Shown here: positions 1 through 7,864 of the stretch, piece after piece
Layout of the letters: each line of letters opens with the position of its first letter
Numbering within the stretch: the first letter of the stretch is position 1
NCBI RefSeq assembly: GCF_003002895.1
Contig: NZ_PVTI01000011.1
Coordinates: 47,181 to 111,180 of the forward strand
Reading direction: 5' to 3'
DNA length: 64,000 nucleotides
From: Knoellia remsis
GTDB lineage: Bacteria > Actinomycetota > Actinomycetes > Actinomycetales > Dermatophilaceae
The notes under the pieces: generated by a model
Told to the model about the DNA's origin: nothing
What the model saw: only the letters and a program-made list of their open reading frames with translations
The model's database searches: none
Translations under genes and position numbers: made by a program

Positions 1-143
1 TCGGCTCGACGAACGGGACGACGGTCACCCTCCCCGGTCAGGAGCCGGTCCGGCTGCGCCCGACCGAGGACTTCGGCATCGAGCCCGGCGCGGTCCTCAC
101 CCTCGCCGACGAGGTGTCGCTCACCTACGAGGTGGCCGAGTGA
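1..143 (+). CDS. FHA-domain protein, 3' end only
   Basis: The gene starts before the window; 46 codons are readable. They contain the STNGTTV-type loop and closing beta strands of a forkhead-associated (FHA) domain, a fold that binds phosphothreonine peptides. The stop overlaps the GTG start of the next gene by 4 bases (GTGA), implying translational coupling to the kinase. As FHA proteins are common partners or substrates of PknB-type kinases, it probably reads or responds to that kinase (inference). Nothing can be said about its N-terminal part. Confidence 0.75.
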   Translation, partial: GSTNGTTVTLPGQEPVRLRPTEDFGIEPGAVLTLADEVSLTYEVAE

Positions 144-1624
144 GCCGGAGCGCTCCCGGTCCGGCACCGGAGATCCCCGGGCTCGTCTACCGACAGCCGC
201 TCGGTTCCGGTGGGTATGCCGACGTCTTCCTCTACGAGCAGCAGTCGCCGCGGATGCCGGTGGCGGTCAAGGTGCTCAAGCGTGAGGGCCTGACACCGGC
301 GATCCGCAGGCAGTTCGTCGAGGAGGCCAACACCATGGCCCAGCTCGCGGACCACCCCTACATCGTGCAGGTCTTCCGCAGCGAGCAGCTGCCCGACGGC
401 GGCGCCTACCTCGTCATGAAGTACTACCCGCCGCCCAACCTCGCCACCCGGGCGAAGCGGGACCGGCTCGGCGTCGAGGAGGTGCTGCGCACCGGCATCC
501 AGCTCGCGAGCGCCGTCGAGACCGCGCACCGGGCGGGCATCATCCACCGCGACATCAAGCCGGCGAACGTCCTCGTCAGCCAGTACGGCGCACCCGGTCT
601 CACCGACTTCGGCATCGCCGGCCGCGGCACCAGCCAGGACGAGCACGACGAGGACGTCGGCGTCTCGGTGCCGTGGTCCCCGCCGGAGGTGCTCTACGGA
701 CAGAGCAACGGCGACGCCCGCAGTGACGTCTACTCCCTCGCCGCGACCCTGTGGCACCTGCTCGTCGGGCGCTCGCCGTTCGAGCAGCCGGGAGGCGACA
801 ACTCGGCATACGCGCTCATGCCCCGGATCCGCGCGACGCCGGTGCCGCACACCGGCCGCGCCGACGTCCCGCTCAGCCTCGAGCGGCTCCTCGGCCACGC
901 GATGTCGAAGAAGCCCGACGCCCGTCCGCAGACCGCGCTCGAGTTCGCGCGCGGACTCCAGGCGATCGAGCAGGAGCAGCGGTTCGCGCGCACGCCGATC
1001 GTCGTCCTCGACGAGTCCGGGCACACGACGGTCGCCGACACCCCGGCGCCGTCGCCGGAGCAGGAGGACCCCGACCGCACGAGCGTGCGGGCGCCCGCAG
1101 TCGCGTCGGCGCAGACGCACCTGCCGAACCGGGCGAGCGCGCCGGCCAGCGAGGCTCCCGCCGACGACGGGCCGCAGCCGACGACCATCAGCGGCGGCGC
1201 GCTGCTCGGGGCCATCGGCGTCCTCGTGCTCGCCCTCGTCGGGGCTCTCGTCTGGGCGATCGGTTTCCGCGGCGACGACGCCCCGACCGAGGCGTCGACC
1301 AACGCCCCCAGCGCCAGTGTCACGCCCGGCGGTGGCGGCGGTCCGGTCGTCGACATCCCCGAGCAGCCGCTCATCGACGGTCGGCCGGTCGCGGGCGGGG
1401 TCGCGTTCACCTGGCAGTACGCCGGCGTGCGCAAGGGCGACTTCTACCGAATGCGCATCGCCGCGAGCGAGGCCGCCGTGGCAGAGGCCGAGGTCACGAC
1501 GGTGCGCGAGATGCCCCACCAGGTCAGTGCCAAGCCCGGGCAGACGGTGTGCGCGCAGGTGGCCGTGGCGCGCGCTGCGGGCTCGACCTCGGCATACTCT
1601 GCGATCAAGTGCGTGACGGGGTAG
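140..1624 (+). CDS. Transmembrane Ser/Thr protein kinase (PknB-type)
   Basis: A 494-residue receptor-like kinase. Visible kinase motifs are the glycine loop GSGGYADV (22-29), the ATP lysine K44 in VAVKVLK, the catalytic loop HRDIKPAN (136-143) with D138, and DFG at 156-158. The APE motif reads PPE. A disordered linker rich in Ala/Pro/Ser follows, then one membrane segment near 352-375 and an outer C-terminal domain of about 110 residues. That domain looks fibronectin-like, with no PASTA repeats. The GTG start overlaps the stop of the upstream FHA gene. It presumably phosphorylates threonines on the neighbouring FHA or surface-module proteins, though no substrate is shown by sequence. Confidence 0.9.
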   Translation: MSRSAPGPAPEIPGLVYRQPLGSGGYADVFLYEQQSPRMPVAVKVLKREGLTPAIRRQFVEEANTMAQLADHPYIVQVFRSEQLPDGGAYLVMKYYPPPNLATRAKRDRLGVEEVLRTGIQLASAVETAHRAGIIHRDIKPANVLVSQYGAPGLTDFGIAGRGTSQDEHDEDVGVSVPWSPPEVLYGQSNGDARSDVYSLAATLWHLLVGRSPFEQPGGDNSAYALMPRIRATPVPHTGRADVPLSLERLLGHAMSKKPDARPQTALEFARGLQAIEQEQRFARTPIVVLDESGHTTVADTPAPSPEQEDPDRTSVRAPAVASAQTHLPNRASAPASEAPADDGPQPTTISGGALLGAIGVLVLALVGALVWAIGFRGDDAPTEASTNAPSASVTPGGGGGPVVDIPEQPLIDGRPVAGGVAFTWQYAGVRKGDFYRMRIAASEAAVAEAEVTTVREMPHQVSAKPGQTVCAQVAVARAAGSTSAYSAIKCVTG

Positions 1625-1699
1625 CCCGCCGCACACGGACACAGCCCGTCCAGGAACACAGCCGCAGTGACAGTGACGCAGTGAGGGGAGCATGACGCG

Positions 1700-2410
1700 A
1701 TGGCCGTGACGGTGGAGTTCTGCGGTGAGGAGTTCCGCGCGCCCGAGGACGCGCCGCTGACGATCGGCCGGGTCGCCGACGTCGAGATCGACGACAACCC
1801 GTACCTGCACCGGGTCTTCCTCCAGGTCGTCCACGAGCACGGGCTGTGGTGGCTCGCCAACGTCGGCTCGACGCTCACCGCGACGGTCGCCGACCGCAAG
1901 GGCCTCTTCCAGGCGTGGCTCTCGCCGGGCGCGCGGATCCCGCTCGCGCTCGAGTCCTTCACCGTGTGGTTCACCGCCGGCCCGACGACCTACGACTTCG
2001 ACATCACCGTCGACGACGCGAGCTTCACCTCCGTCGAGACCGACAAGGAGCTCGAGCCCGAGGACTCGCCCGGCGAGACGACGGTGGGCCGGGTGTCGAT
2101 GACGCCGGACCAGAAGCTGCTCGTCGTCGCTCTCTGCGAGAGCTTCCTGCGGACCTCGTATGCCGGCCAGGGCCAGATCCCGTCGTCGGCCCAGGCGGCC
2201 GGTCGCCTCGGGTGGACGACGACGAAGTTCAACCGCAAGCTCGACAACGTCTGCCAGAAGCTCGCCGACGCCGGCATCCGCGGGCTGCACGGCGGACCGG
2301 GCAAGCTCGCGAGCAACCGCAAGTCGCGGCTCGTCGAGCACGCCCTGTCGACGCGGATGGTCACCGAGGCCGACCTCGCCCTCCTCGACGGGCTCGGCGA
2401 CGACCACTGA
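1700..2410 (+). CDS. FHA-like protein with C-terminal helix-turn-helix-like region
   Basis: A 236-residue protein. Residues 1-110 look like a divergent FHA/beta-sandwich fold (TIGRVADVEIDDNPYLHR resembles the FHA IGR and xxSR positions). Residues 130-225 are helical and resemble a winged-helix region: repeated helices around AAGRLGWTTTKFNRKLDNV and a basic stretch before the C-terminus. The ATG at 1700 follows a purine-rich GAGGGGAG at about 10 bases. An ATG at 1692 is in another frame and stops at once. The protein may couple phosphothreonine recognition to DNA or protein binding for the module (inference). I do not recognise a named family beyond FHA-like. Confidence 0.7.
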   Translation: MAVTVEFCGEEFRAPEDAPLTIGRVADVEIDDNPYLHRVFLQVVHEHGLWWLANVGSTLTATVADRKGLFQAWLSPGARIPLALESFTVWFTAGPTTYDFDITVDDASFTSVETDKELEPEDSPGETTVGRVSMTPDQKLLVVALCESFLRTSYAGQGQIPSSAQAAGRLGWTTTKFNRKLDNVCQKLADAGIRGLHGGPGKLASNRKSRLVEHALSTRMVTEADLALLDGLGDDH

Positions 2411-2719
2411 CCCGCACGACGCGTGGGGCGGTCGCGTGGGGCGCCCGACGCGTGAGGCGGGCACGCGTGGCGCGCGGCCGGCATACGGTGACCGGCACAG
2501 CGGCATACGGTGACTGGCCCATCCGGGTCGTGGGCGCTGGCTATCGCGGAATGCCGGCAAGCGGGTAGCATGCGGCGCGGCACGGCTGCGCTTTCCTGTC
2601 CATGGCTCGAACGGGCGTTGTGCCACAGCAGTACCCACGGGGGGTGACTGGGCTCGGGGGCCGTGCAGGGTCTTCCGCGTCGGGTTCACCCCGCCCAGCG
2701 ACGAGAGGACCCCGACCCC
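2411..2719 (+). other. 309-bp non-coding gap before moxR
   Basis: No reading frame with a credible start or ribosome site is seen here. It holds two direct copies of CGGCATACGGTGAC (about 2477-2490 and 2498-2511). A TAGCAT that could be a -10 box lies at 2566-2571 without a clear -35. The purine-rich GAGAGGAC ahead of the moxR ATG is the likely ribosome site. The gap suggests that moxR and downstream genes can be transcribed separately from the kinase pair. Confidence 0.4.
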
Positions 2720-3688
2720 ATGACGGTCACCCCTGACCAGGCTGCGTGGTTCACCAAGACCTTCGAGGCCATGGTGAGCAACGTCGACAAGGCCGTGCTC
2801 GGCAAGGAGCACGTCATCCGCCTGGCCCTCACGTGCATGCTCTCCGAGGGGCACCTGCTCCTCGAGGACTTCCCGGGCACGGGCAAGACCCAGCTCGCGC
2901 GAGCACTGTCGAGCACGGTGCAGGGGACCAACAGCCGGATCCAGTTCACGCCCGACCTGCTGCCGTCCGACGTCACCGGCGTGACGATCTACGACCCGAA
3001 CACGAAGAAGTTCGAGTTCCACCAGGGTCCGATCTTCGCGACGATCGTCCTCGCCGACGAGATCAACCGCGCCTCGCCCAAGACGCAGTCCGCGCTCCTC
3101 GAGGTCATGGAGGAGGCCCGCGTCACCGTCGACGGTGTCCGGCACGAGGTCGGCGAGCCGTTCATGGTCATCGCGACGCAGAACCCCATCGAGCAGGCCG
3201 GCACCTACCGGCTGCCCGAGGCCCAGCTCGACCGCTTCCTCATGAAGACGACGCTCGGCTACCCCGACCATGACGCGACCGTCCGGGTCCTGCGCGACGC
3301 CAAGACCCGGGACCGCACCAAGGCGCTCGAGCCGGTCGTCACCTCGCAGGTCGTCCTCGACATGGCCGAACTCGCCGACGAGGTGCATGTCGACGACGCG
3401 ATCCTCGACTACGTCTCGCGCATCGCCGAGGAGTCGCGCCGGCACGTCAGCGTCCGCCTCGGTTTGTCGGTGCGTGGCTGCCTGGCGTTCATCCGCTGCG
3501 CGAAGACGTGGGCCATCGGCCAGGGCCGCACCCACGTCATCCCCGACGACATCAAGCTGCTCGCCCAGCCGGTGCTCAACCACCGCCTGCTCGTCACGGC
3601 CGAGGCCCAGTTCGCCGGCATCACCGTCGACCAGGTCATCACCCAGATCCTCGGCGAGGTCGCCCCGCCGACCGAGCGCGTCGCCTGA
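2720..3688 (+). CDS. MoxR-family AAA+ ATPase
   Basis: A 322-residue AAA+ ATPase of the MoxR group, chaperone-like enzymes that usually act with vWA or DUF58 partners. It shows Walker A GTGKT (53-57, K56), Walker B with VLADEINRA, and the sensor region TQNPIEQAGTYRLPEAQLDRF typical of MoxR. I chose the ATG at 2720 because GAGAGGAC precedes it by about 10 bases; an in-frame start 57 bases upstream adds low-quality sequence and has no ribosome site. It is followed after 10 bases by the DUF58 gene, the classical MoxR-DUF58 pair. The likely role is ATP-driven assembly or maturation of the membrane/surface complex encoded downstream (inference). Confidence 0.92.
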   Translation: MTVTPDQAAWFTKTFEAMVSNVDKAVLGKEHVIRLALTCMLSEGHLLLEDFPGTGKTQLARALSSTVQGTNSRIQFTPDLLPSDVTGVTIYDPNTKKFEFHQGPIFATIVLADEINRASPKTQSALLEVMEEARVTVDGVRHEVGEPFMVIATQNPIEQAGTYRLPEAQLDRFLMKTTLGYPDHDATVRVLRDAKTRDRTKALEPVVTSQVVLDMAELADEVHVDDAILDYVSRIAEESRRHVSVRLGLSVRGCLAFIRCAKTWAIGQGRTHVIPDDIKLLAQPVLNHRLLVTAEAQFAGITVDQVITQILGEVAPPTERVA

Positions 3689-3698
3689 GCACCTGACG

Positions 3699-5459
3699 AT
3701 GTCCGAGCCGGTGGAGCCCGACGAGGGCGCGACGACGTCACGCTCGCAGCTGCGACGCGGCGGCGGGCGGCGCGCTTCGGCGACCCCTCCGGCAACGCCT
3801 CCGGCGACCCCTCCGCCTACGCCGGCAACGCCTCCGGCAACGCCGAGCTCCGCGCCACCCCGCACTCAGCACCCCGCCCAAGTCCCCGTCGCGCCCGACG
3901 AGGACGAGGCGACCGTCTCCCGGTCCTCGCTCAAGGTCCGGCCGGCGCAGGACCAACCCCAGCGCCGCCGGGCGGACAGCTCGTCGACGGCATCGGGCGG
4001 GTCGCGCTGGCGCAGCCTGCTCGGCCTGCGCCAGCCGGAGCAGGACACCCAGGAGGTGCGCCGCGCCGGCGGGCAGGGCATCGGGTCCGCCGGAACGAGC
4101 GGACCGGACGGGACGAGCGGGCCGGGCGGCACGCGCGGACAGAGCGGACGCTCGACGCGTCGCCGCCCCGAGCTGCCGACCATCACGCTGCCGCGGGTGC
4201 AGATCCCGTCGGCCATCACCGACACCGGCGCGCGCATCCTCGACCTCACCGGCGAGCGCATCAAGCCGCTGGCCGAGCGTTCCGAGCCGGTGTGGCGACC
4301 CGTGCTGCGGGTTCTCGGCTGGGTCTCGCCGCTCGGGTGGACCGTCTTCGTCCTCGGGCTCGTCGCGTGGTTCCTCGCCGCTCGGTACGAATGGACCGAG
4401 CTGGCCATGGTCGCGGTCGCGTGCCTCGTGCTGTTCCTCGCCTGCGTCGCGCTCGCGATCGGGCACGCCAAGGTCGAGATCCGCACCGAGGTCGACCCGA
4501 CGCGCGTCACCGTCGGCGACACCGCCACCGGTCGCATCGAGGTCCGCAACCTCTCCGGGCGCGGCATGCTGCCGCTCCTCGTCGAGCTGCCCGTCGGGCG
4601 GTCCGCCGCCCGGTTCACGCTGCCCTCGCTCGGGTCGGGCAAGTCGCACGAGGAGCTCTTCGTCGTCCCGACCGAGCGTCGTGGCGTCATCCAGGTGGGG
4701 CCGGCGACGACCGTCCACGGCGACCCGCTCGGCCTCGTCCGCCGCACCATGGAGTGGACCGAGCAGACCGAGCTCTTCGTCCACCCCGAGACGACGTCGC
4801 TCGAGCCCCTCGGCGCCGGTCTGCTGCGCGACCTCGAGGGTGAGGTCACGCCCGACCTCTCGATGTCCGACCTCGCCTTCCACGCGCTGCGCGAGTACCA
4901 GCCGGGCGACGACCGGCGCTACATCCACTGGCGCTCCAGCGCCAAGCACGGCCGGCTCCTCGTCCGGCAGTTCCTCGACACCCGCCGCTCCCACCTCGCG
5001 GTCGTCGTCGACACCTCGCCCGAGGTCTACACCGGCGAAGATGCGGCGGTCGAGCTCGCGATCTCGTGCGCGGCGTCGCTCGCGGTCCGGTCCATCATGG
5101 ACGAGCAGGACACGACGGTCGTCGTCGGCTCCGAGCAGATCTCGCGGCAGACCGCGCCACTCACCCTCGACACGTTCTCGCGGACCGAGGTCCAGCCCGT
5201 CGACGTGTTCGCGGCAACCGGTGACGCAGCGGCCCTGGCCCCCGACGCGAGCATCGCCGTGCTCGTCACCGGCCCGCACCGCCCGTTCATCCAGGTCCAG
5301 CGCGCCCTCGGCCAGTTCGAGGTCGAGGTCATCAAGGTCGCCCTCGTCGTCGACCCCGACGCGCAGGTGGGGGTCCGTCGCGGCGCCGGCCTGACCATCC
5401 TCACGGTGCGCGAGCTCGCCGACCTGCGCCGTGTCCTCTTCGCCGGAGCCCTCGTATGA
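3699..5459 (+). CDS. DUF58 membrane protein, MoxR partner
   Basis: A 586-residue protein. Residues 1-170 are low complexity, with a PPATPPATPP-type repeat at about 27-50 and a Gly/Ser/Thr repeat near 130-150. Two adjacent membrane segments lie near 207-255. The C-terminal half is a DUF58 domain with the signature GDDRRYIHWRSSAKHG (YIHWR at 408-412) and a vWA-like fold. The ATG at 3699 lies 10 bases after moxR, and the stop overlaps the next start (ATGA). DUF58 proteins are widely found beside MoxR and transglutaminase-like genes. It probably forms the membrane adaptor between MoxR and the outer proteins. The long disordered cytoplasmic N-terminus is unusual for the family and could be a kinase target. 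Confidence 0.88.
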   Translation: MSEPVEPDEGATTSRSQLRRGGGRRASATPPATPPATPPPTPATPPATPSSAPPRTQHPAQVPVAPDEDEATVSRSSLKVRPAQDQPQRRRADSSSTASGGSRWRSLLGLRQPEQDTQEVRRAGGQGIGSAGTSGPDGTSGPGGTRGQSGRSTRRRPELPTITLPRVQIPSAITDTGARILDLTGERIKPLAERSEPVWRPVLRVLGWVSPLGWTVFVLGLVAWFLAARYEWTELAMVAVACLVLFLACVALAIGHAKVEIRTEVDPTRVTVGDTATGRIEVRNLSGRGMLPLLVELPVGRSAARFTLPSLGSGKSHEELFVVPTERRGVIQVGPATTVHGDPLGLVRRTMEWTEQTELFVHPETTSLEPLGAGLLRDLEGEVTPDLSMSDLAFHALREYQPGDDRRYIHWRSSAKHGRLLVRQFLDTRRSHLAVVVDTSPEVYTGEDAAVELAISCAASLAVRSIMDEQDTTVVVGSEQISRQTAPLTLDTFSRTEVQPVDVFAATGDAAALAPDASIAVLVTGPHRPFIQVQRALGQFEVEVIKVALVVDPDAQVGVRRGAGLTILTVRELADLRRVLFAGALV

Positions 5460-7864
5460 GCGAAGCCACCCAGAGCCGTCGCGAGCTGCGCGAGGAGCAG
5501 CAGGCCTCGCGGAGCCTGTCGATGCCGTCGTTCGGTATGCCGTCCCGTGACGCCCTCGTCGACCTCGCCTTCGCGCTCGTCCTCGTGGGGATCGCGCTCG
5601 TGGGCTTCCGCACCGGCTTCATCGGCTGGGAGTGGGTGCTCGCAGCCGGTGCCGGGGTCGTGCTCGGCACCCTCGTCGCCCACGTCGCCGTCGCCCGATC
5701 GTGGCCGCTCGTCCTCACCGCACTCGTCCTCGTCGCCGTGCACTTCCTCCTCGGTGGGCCGTTCGCCGTCCGCGGGGACCTCATCGGCGGCGTCGTCCCG
5801 AGCCTGCAGACGCTGCGCGACCTCGCGACGGCTCCGGTCACGGGGTGGAAGGAGTGGCTCACCCTCCTGCCGCCGGTCGATGCCCGCGGTCCACTCGTGG
5901 CCCTGCCGTGGGTCACGGGACTGGTCGGCTCGGCGCTGACCTACGGCGTGGCCCGGCGGTTCCGCAGCGTCAGTGCCGCGGCGATCGCCCCGGTGGTCCT
6001 GCTCGCCGGCAGCATCGCCCTCGGCACCCAGCAGCCGGCGGCCAAGCTCGTCCAGGGTGTCGTCTTCGCGCTCGTCCTCATCCTGTGGCTCGTGGCCCGC
6101 TCGGCTCGCACGCGCGCTGCGCTCCAGAACGGCGCCGGCCGGCAGGCCCGCACCGTCACCGGGGTCGCGCTCCTCGCCGTCGCCGCGGTGGCCGGAACCT
6201 TCCTCGGACCGTTCCTGCCGGGGACCGACGAGGGGGCTGCGCGGGCGGTCGTCCGCAGCGAGCTCACGCCGCCCTACGACGTCGCCCAGTTCACCAGCCC
6301 GTTGTCGGGGTTCCGGGAGTACACCGAGCCGAACGCCGCCGAGCTCTACGACAAGGAGATCCTCTCGGTCTCCGGCCTGCCCGACGGCACTCCCGTGCGG
6401 TTCGCGACCCTCGACAGCTACGACGGCCTCGTCTGGGGTGCCGCCGACCGGGCCATGGACGGCACGCCGTTCCAGCAGGTCGGGTCGCGCATCGCGCCGC
6501 GTGCCACGGGTGAGAGCGCGACCGTGACCGTGACCGTTCCGGAGGGCGGCTACGACGGGGTGTGGCTCCCGCTCGCCGGGTCGACGACCGGTATCAGCTT
6601 CACCGGCGCACGCAGTGACGACCTCGCCGACGCGTTGTGGCTCAACACCGCGACCGAGACCGCCGCGGTCCCGGCGTCGATCGGCCCGGGTGACAGCTAC
6701 ACCTTCGACACCGTGCTCACGGGGGAGTACTCGACGAAGCTCCCCGCCGAGCTCGACGTCGCGAGCGGCGGCCAGATCTCGCAGGACACGAGCTTCCTCG
6801 ACAGCAAGCTCGACGCCTGGACCGGTCAGGAGAGCGGCGCCTGGCAGAAGCTCGTCGCCGTCGCGAAGACCATGAGCTCCGAGGGTGCCTACACCGACGG
6901 TGGGACGGCGAACTCCTACGAGAAGGTCTACCTGCCCGGTCACAGCCTCGGCCGACTCAGCCGCTTCGTCGGCTCGACCCAGCTCGCGGGCAACGACGAG
7001 CAGTACGCCGCGACCCTCGCCCTCGTCGGCAACCGCCTCGGCATCCCGAGCCGGGTCGTCATGGGCGCCATCCCCGAGGCCGGCGGCGTCGTCAAGGGCA
7101 AGGACGTGCACGCCTGGGTCGAGGTGCAGCAGGACAACGGCACGTGGCACGCCCTGCTGCCGTCGACGTTCCTGCCCGACCGCAACAAGAAGCCCAACGA
7201 GCAGCAGCTCAAGTCGGAGGAGCAGAAGGTCGGCGCCCAGGTGCCGCCGCCCGCCGGTGTCAACCCGCCGTCGGTGCTCCAAGGTCCCGACCAGGCCCAG
7301 AACGCCACGGACATCAAGAAGAAGAAGCGCAACCCGCTCGACATCGGTGCCTGGCCGCTCTGGCTCAAGATCCTCGTCCTCGGCATCCTCCTGCCGATCC
7401 TGCTCGCCGTCGGGATCTGGGCGCTCATCCGCTGGCTCAAGGCGCGTCGTCGCCGCAAGCACGCGACGACCGGTCCGACGCCGGCGCGCGCGGCGTGGGT
7501 GTGGCGCGACCTCGTGAGCGACGCCCGTAGCCTCGGTGTCGCCGTCCCGCGGGGCGCGACCCGGCTCGAGCAGGCCGCGGCCTTCCCCGAGGGGGTCACG
7601 GCCGCCCCCATCGCGGCAGGCGCGAACGCCGCCGTCTTCGGCCCGGGTGACCCGGAGCCCGAGGTCGCGGTGGGTCTGCTCGAGGAGGCCGACGGGGTTC
7701 GCCGCGAGCTGCGCGGTCACACCTCCCGCTGGCGCCGCCTGCGCTCCGACCTCAGCCTGCGCCCGTTCTTCGAACGCGACCCGCGGACGCGGACGGCGGC
7801 TCGCCGCCTCCCGTCGCTGCCCGCGCTGCGCCGGACCAAGGCCACGGGCGGTGCCTCCGCGTGA
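5456..7864 (+). CDS. Transglutaminase-like (TgpA-type) membrane protein, probably catalytically dead
   Basis: An 802-residue protein with about six N-terminal membrane segments (roughly 30-250), an outer domain, one membrane segment near 637-660, and a cytoplasmic tail. The outer domain carries a transglutaminase core at about 480-575. The usual catalytic Cys site reads GNDEQYA (512-518), with Asp514 where Cys is expected. His is kept (H552 in DVHAW), but the usual W..DPT site reads WHALLPST, with Leu568 for Asp. Two of three triad residues are therefore missing. The start overlaps the DUF58 stop (ATGA) and the end overlaps the next gene (GTGA). It is likely a binding or scaffold domain within the surface module rather than a protease or cross-linking enzyme (inference). 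Confidence 0.88.
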   Translation: MSEATQSRRELREEQQASRSLSMPSFGMPSRDALVDLAFALVLVGIALVGFRTGFIGWEWVLAAGAGVVLGTLVAHVAVARSWPLVLTALVLVAVHFLLGGPFAVRGDLIGGVVPSLQTLRDLATAPVTGWKEWLTLLPPVDARGPLVALPWVTGLVGSALTYGVARRFRSVSAAAIAPVVLLAGSIALGTQQPAAKLVQGVVFALVLILWLVARSARTRAALQNGAGRQARTVTGVALLAVAAVAGTFLGPFLPGTDEGAARAVVRSELTPPYDVAQFTSPLSGFREYTEPNAAELYDKEILSVSGLPDGTPVRFATLDSYDGLVWGAADRAMDGTPFQQVGSRIAPRATGESATVTVTVPEGGYDGVWLPLAGSTTGISFTGARSDDLADALWLNTATETAAVPASIGPGDSYTFDTVLTGEYSTKLPAELDVASGGQISQDTSFLDSKLDAWTGQESGAWQKLVAVAKTMSSEGAYTDGGTANSYEKVYLPGHSLGRLSRFVGSTQLAGNDEQYAATLALVGNRLGIPSRVVMGAIPEAGGVVKGKDVHAWVEVQQDNGTWHALLPSTFLPDRNKKPNEQQLKSEEQKVGAQVPPPAGVNPPSVLQGPDQAQNATDIKKKKRNPLDIGAWPLWLKILVLGILLPILLAVGIWALIRWLKARRRRKHATTGPTPARAAWVWRDLVSDARSLGVAVPRGATRLEQAAAFPEGVTAAPIAAGANAAVFGPGDPEPEVAVGLLEEADGVRRELRGHTSRWRRLRSDLSLRPFFERDPRTRTAARRLPSLPALRRTKATGGASA

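Noticed and set aside
2663..2719. Upstream start for moxR
   Set aside because: The added 19 residues do not resemble MoxR and have no ribosome site; GAGAGGAC fits the ATG at 2720.
125..3865. Very long antisense open frame opposite the kinase-to-DUF58 genes
   Set aside because: High-GC coding sequence leaves the opposite strand open. The translation is Arg/Asp/Gly-rich low complexity, without domains, and the sense frames contain clear motifs.
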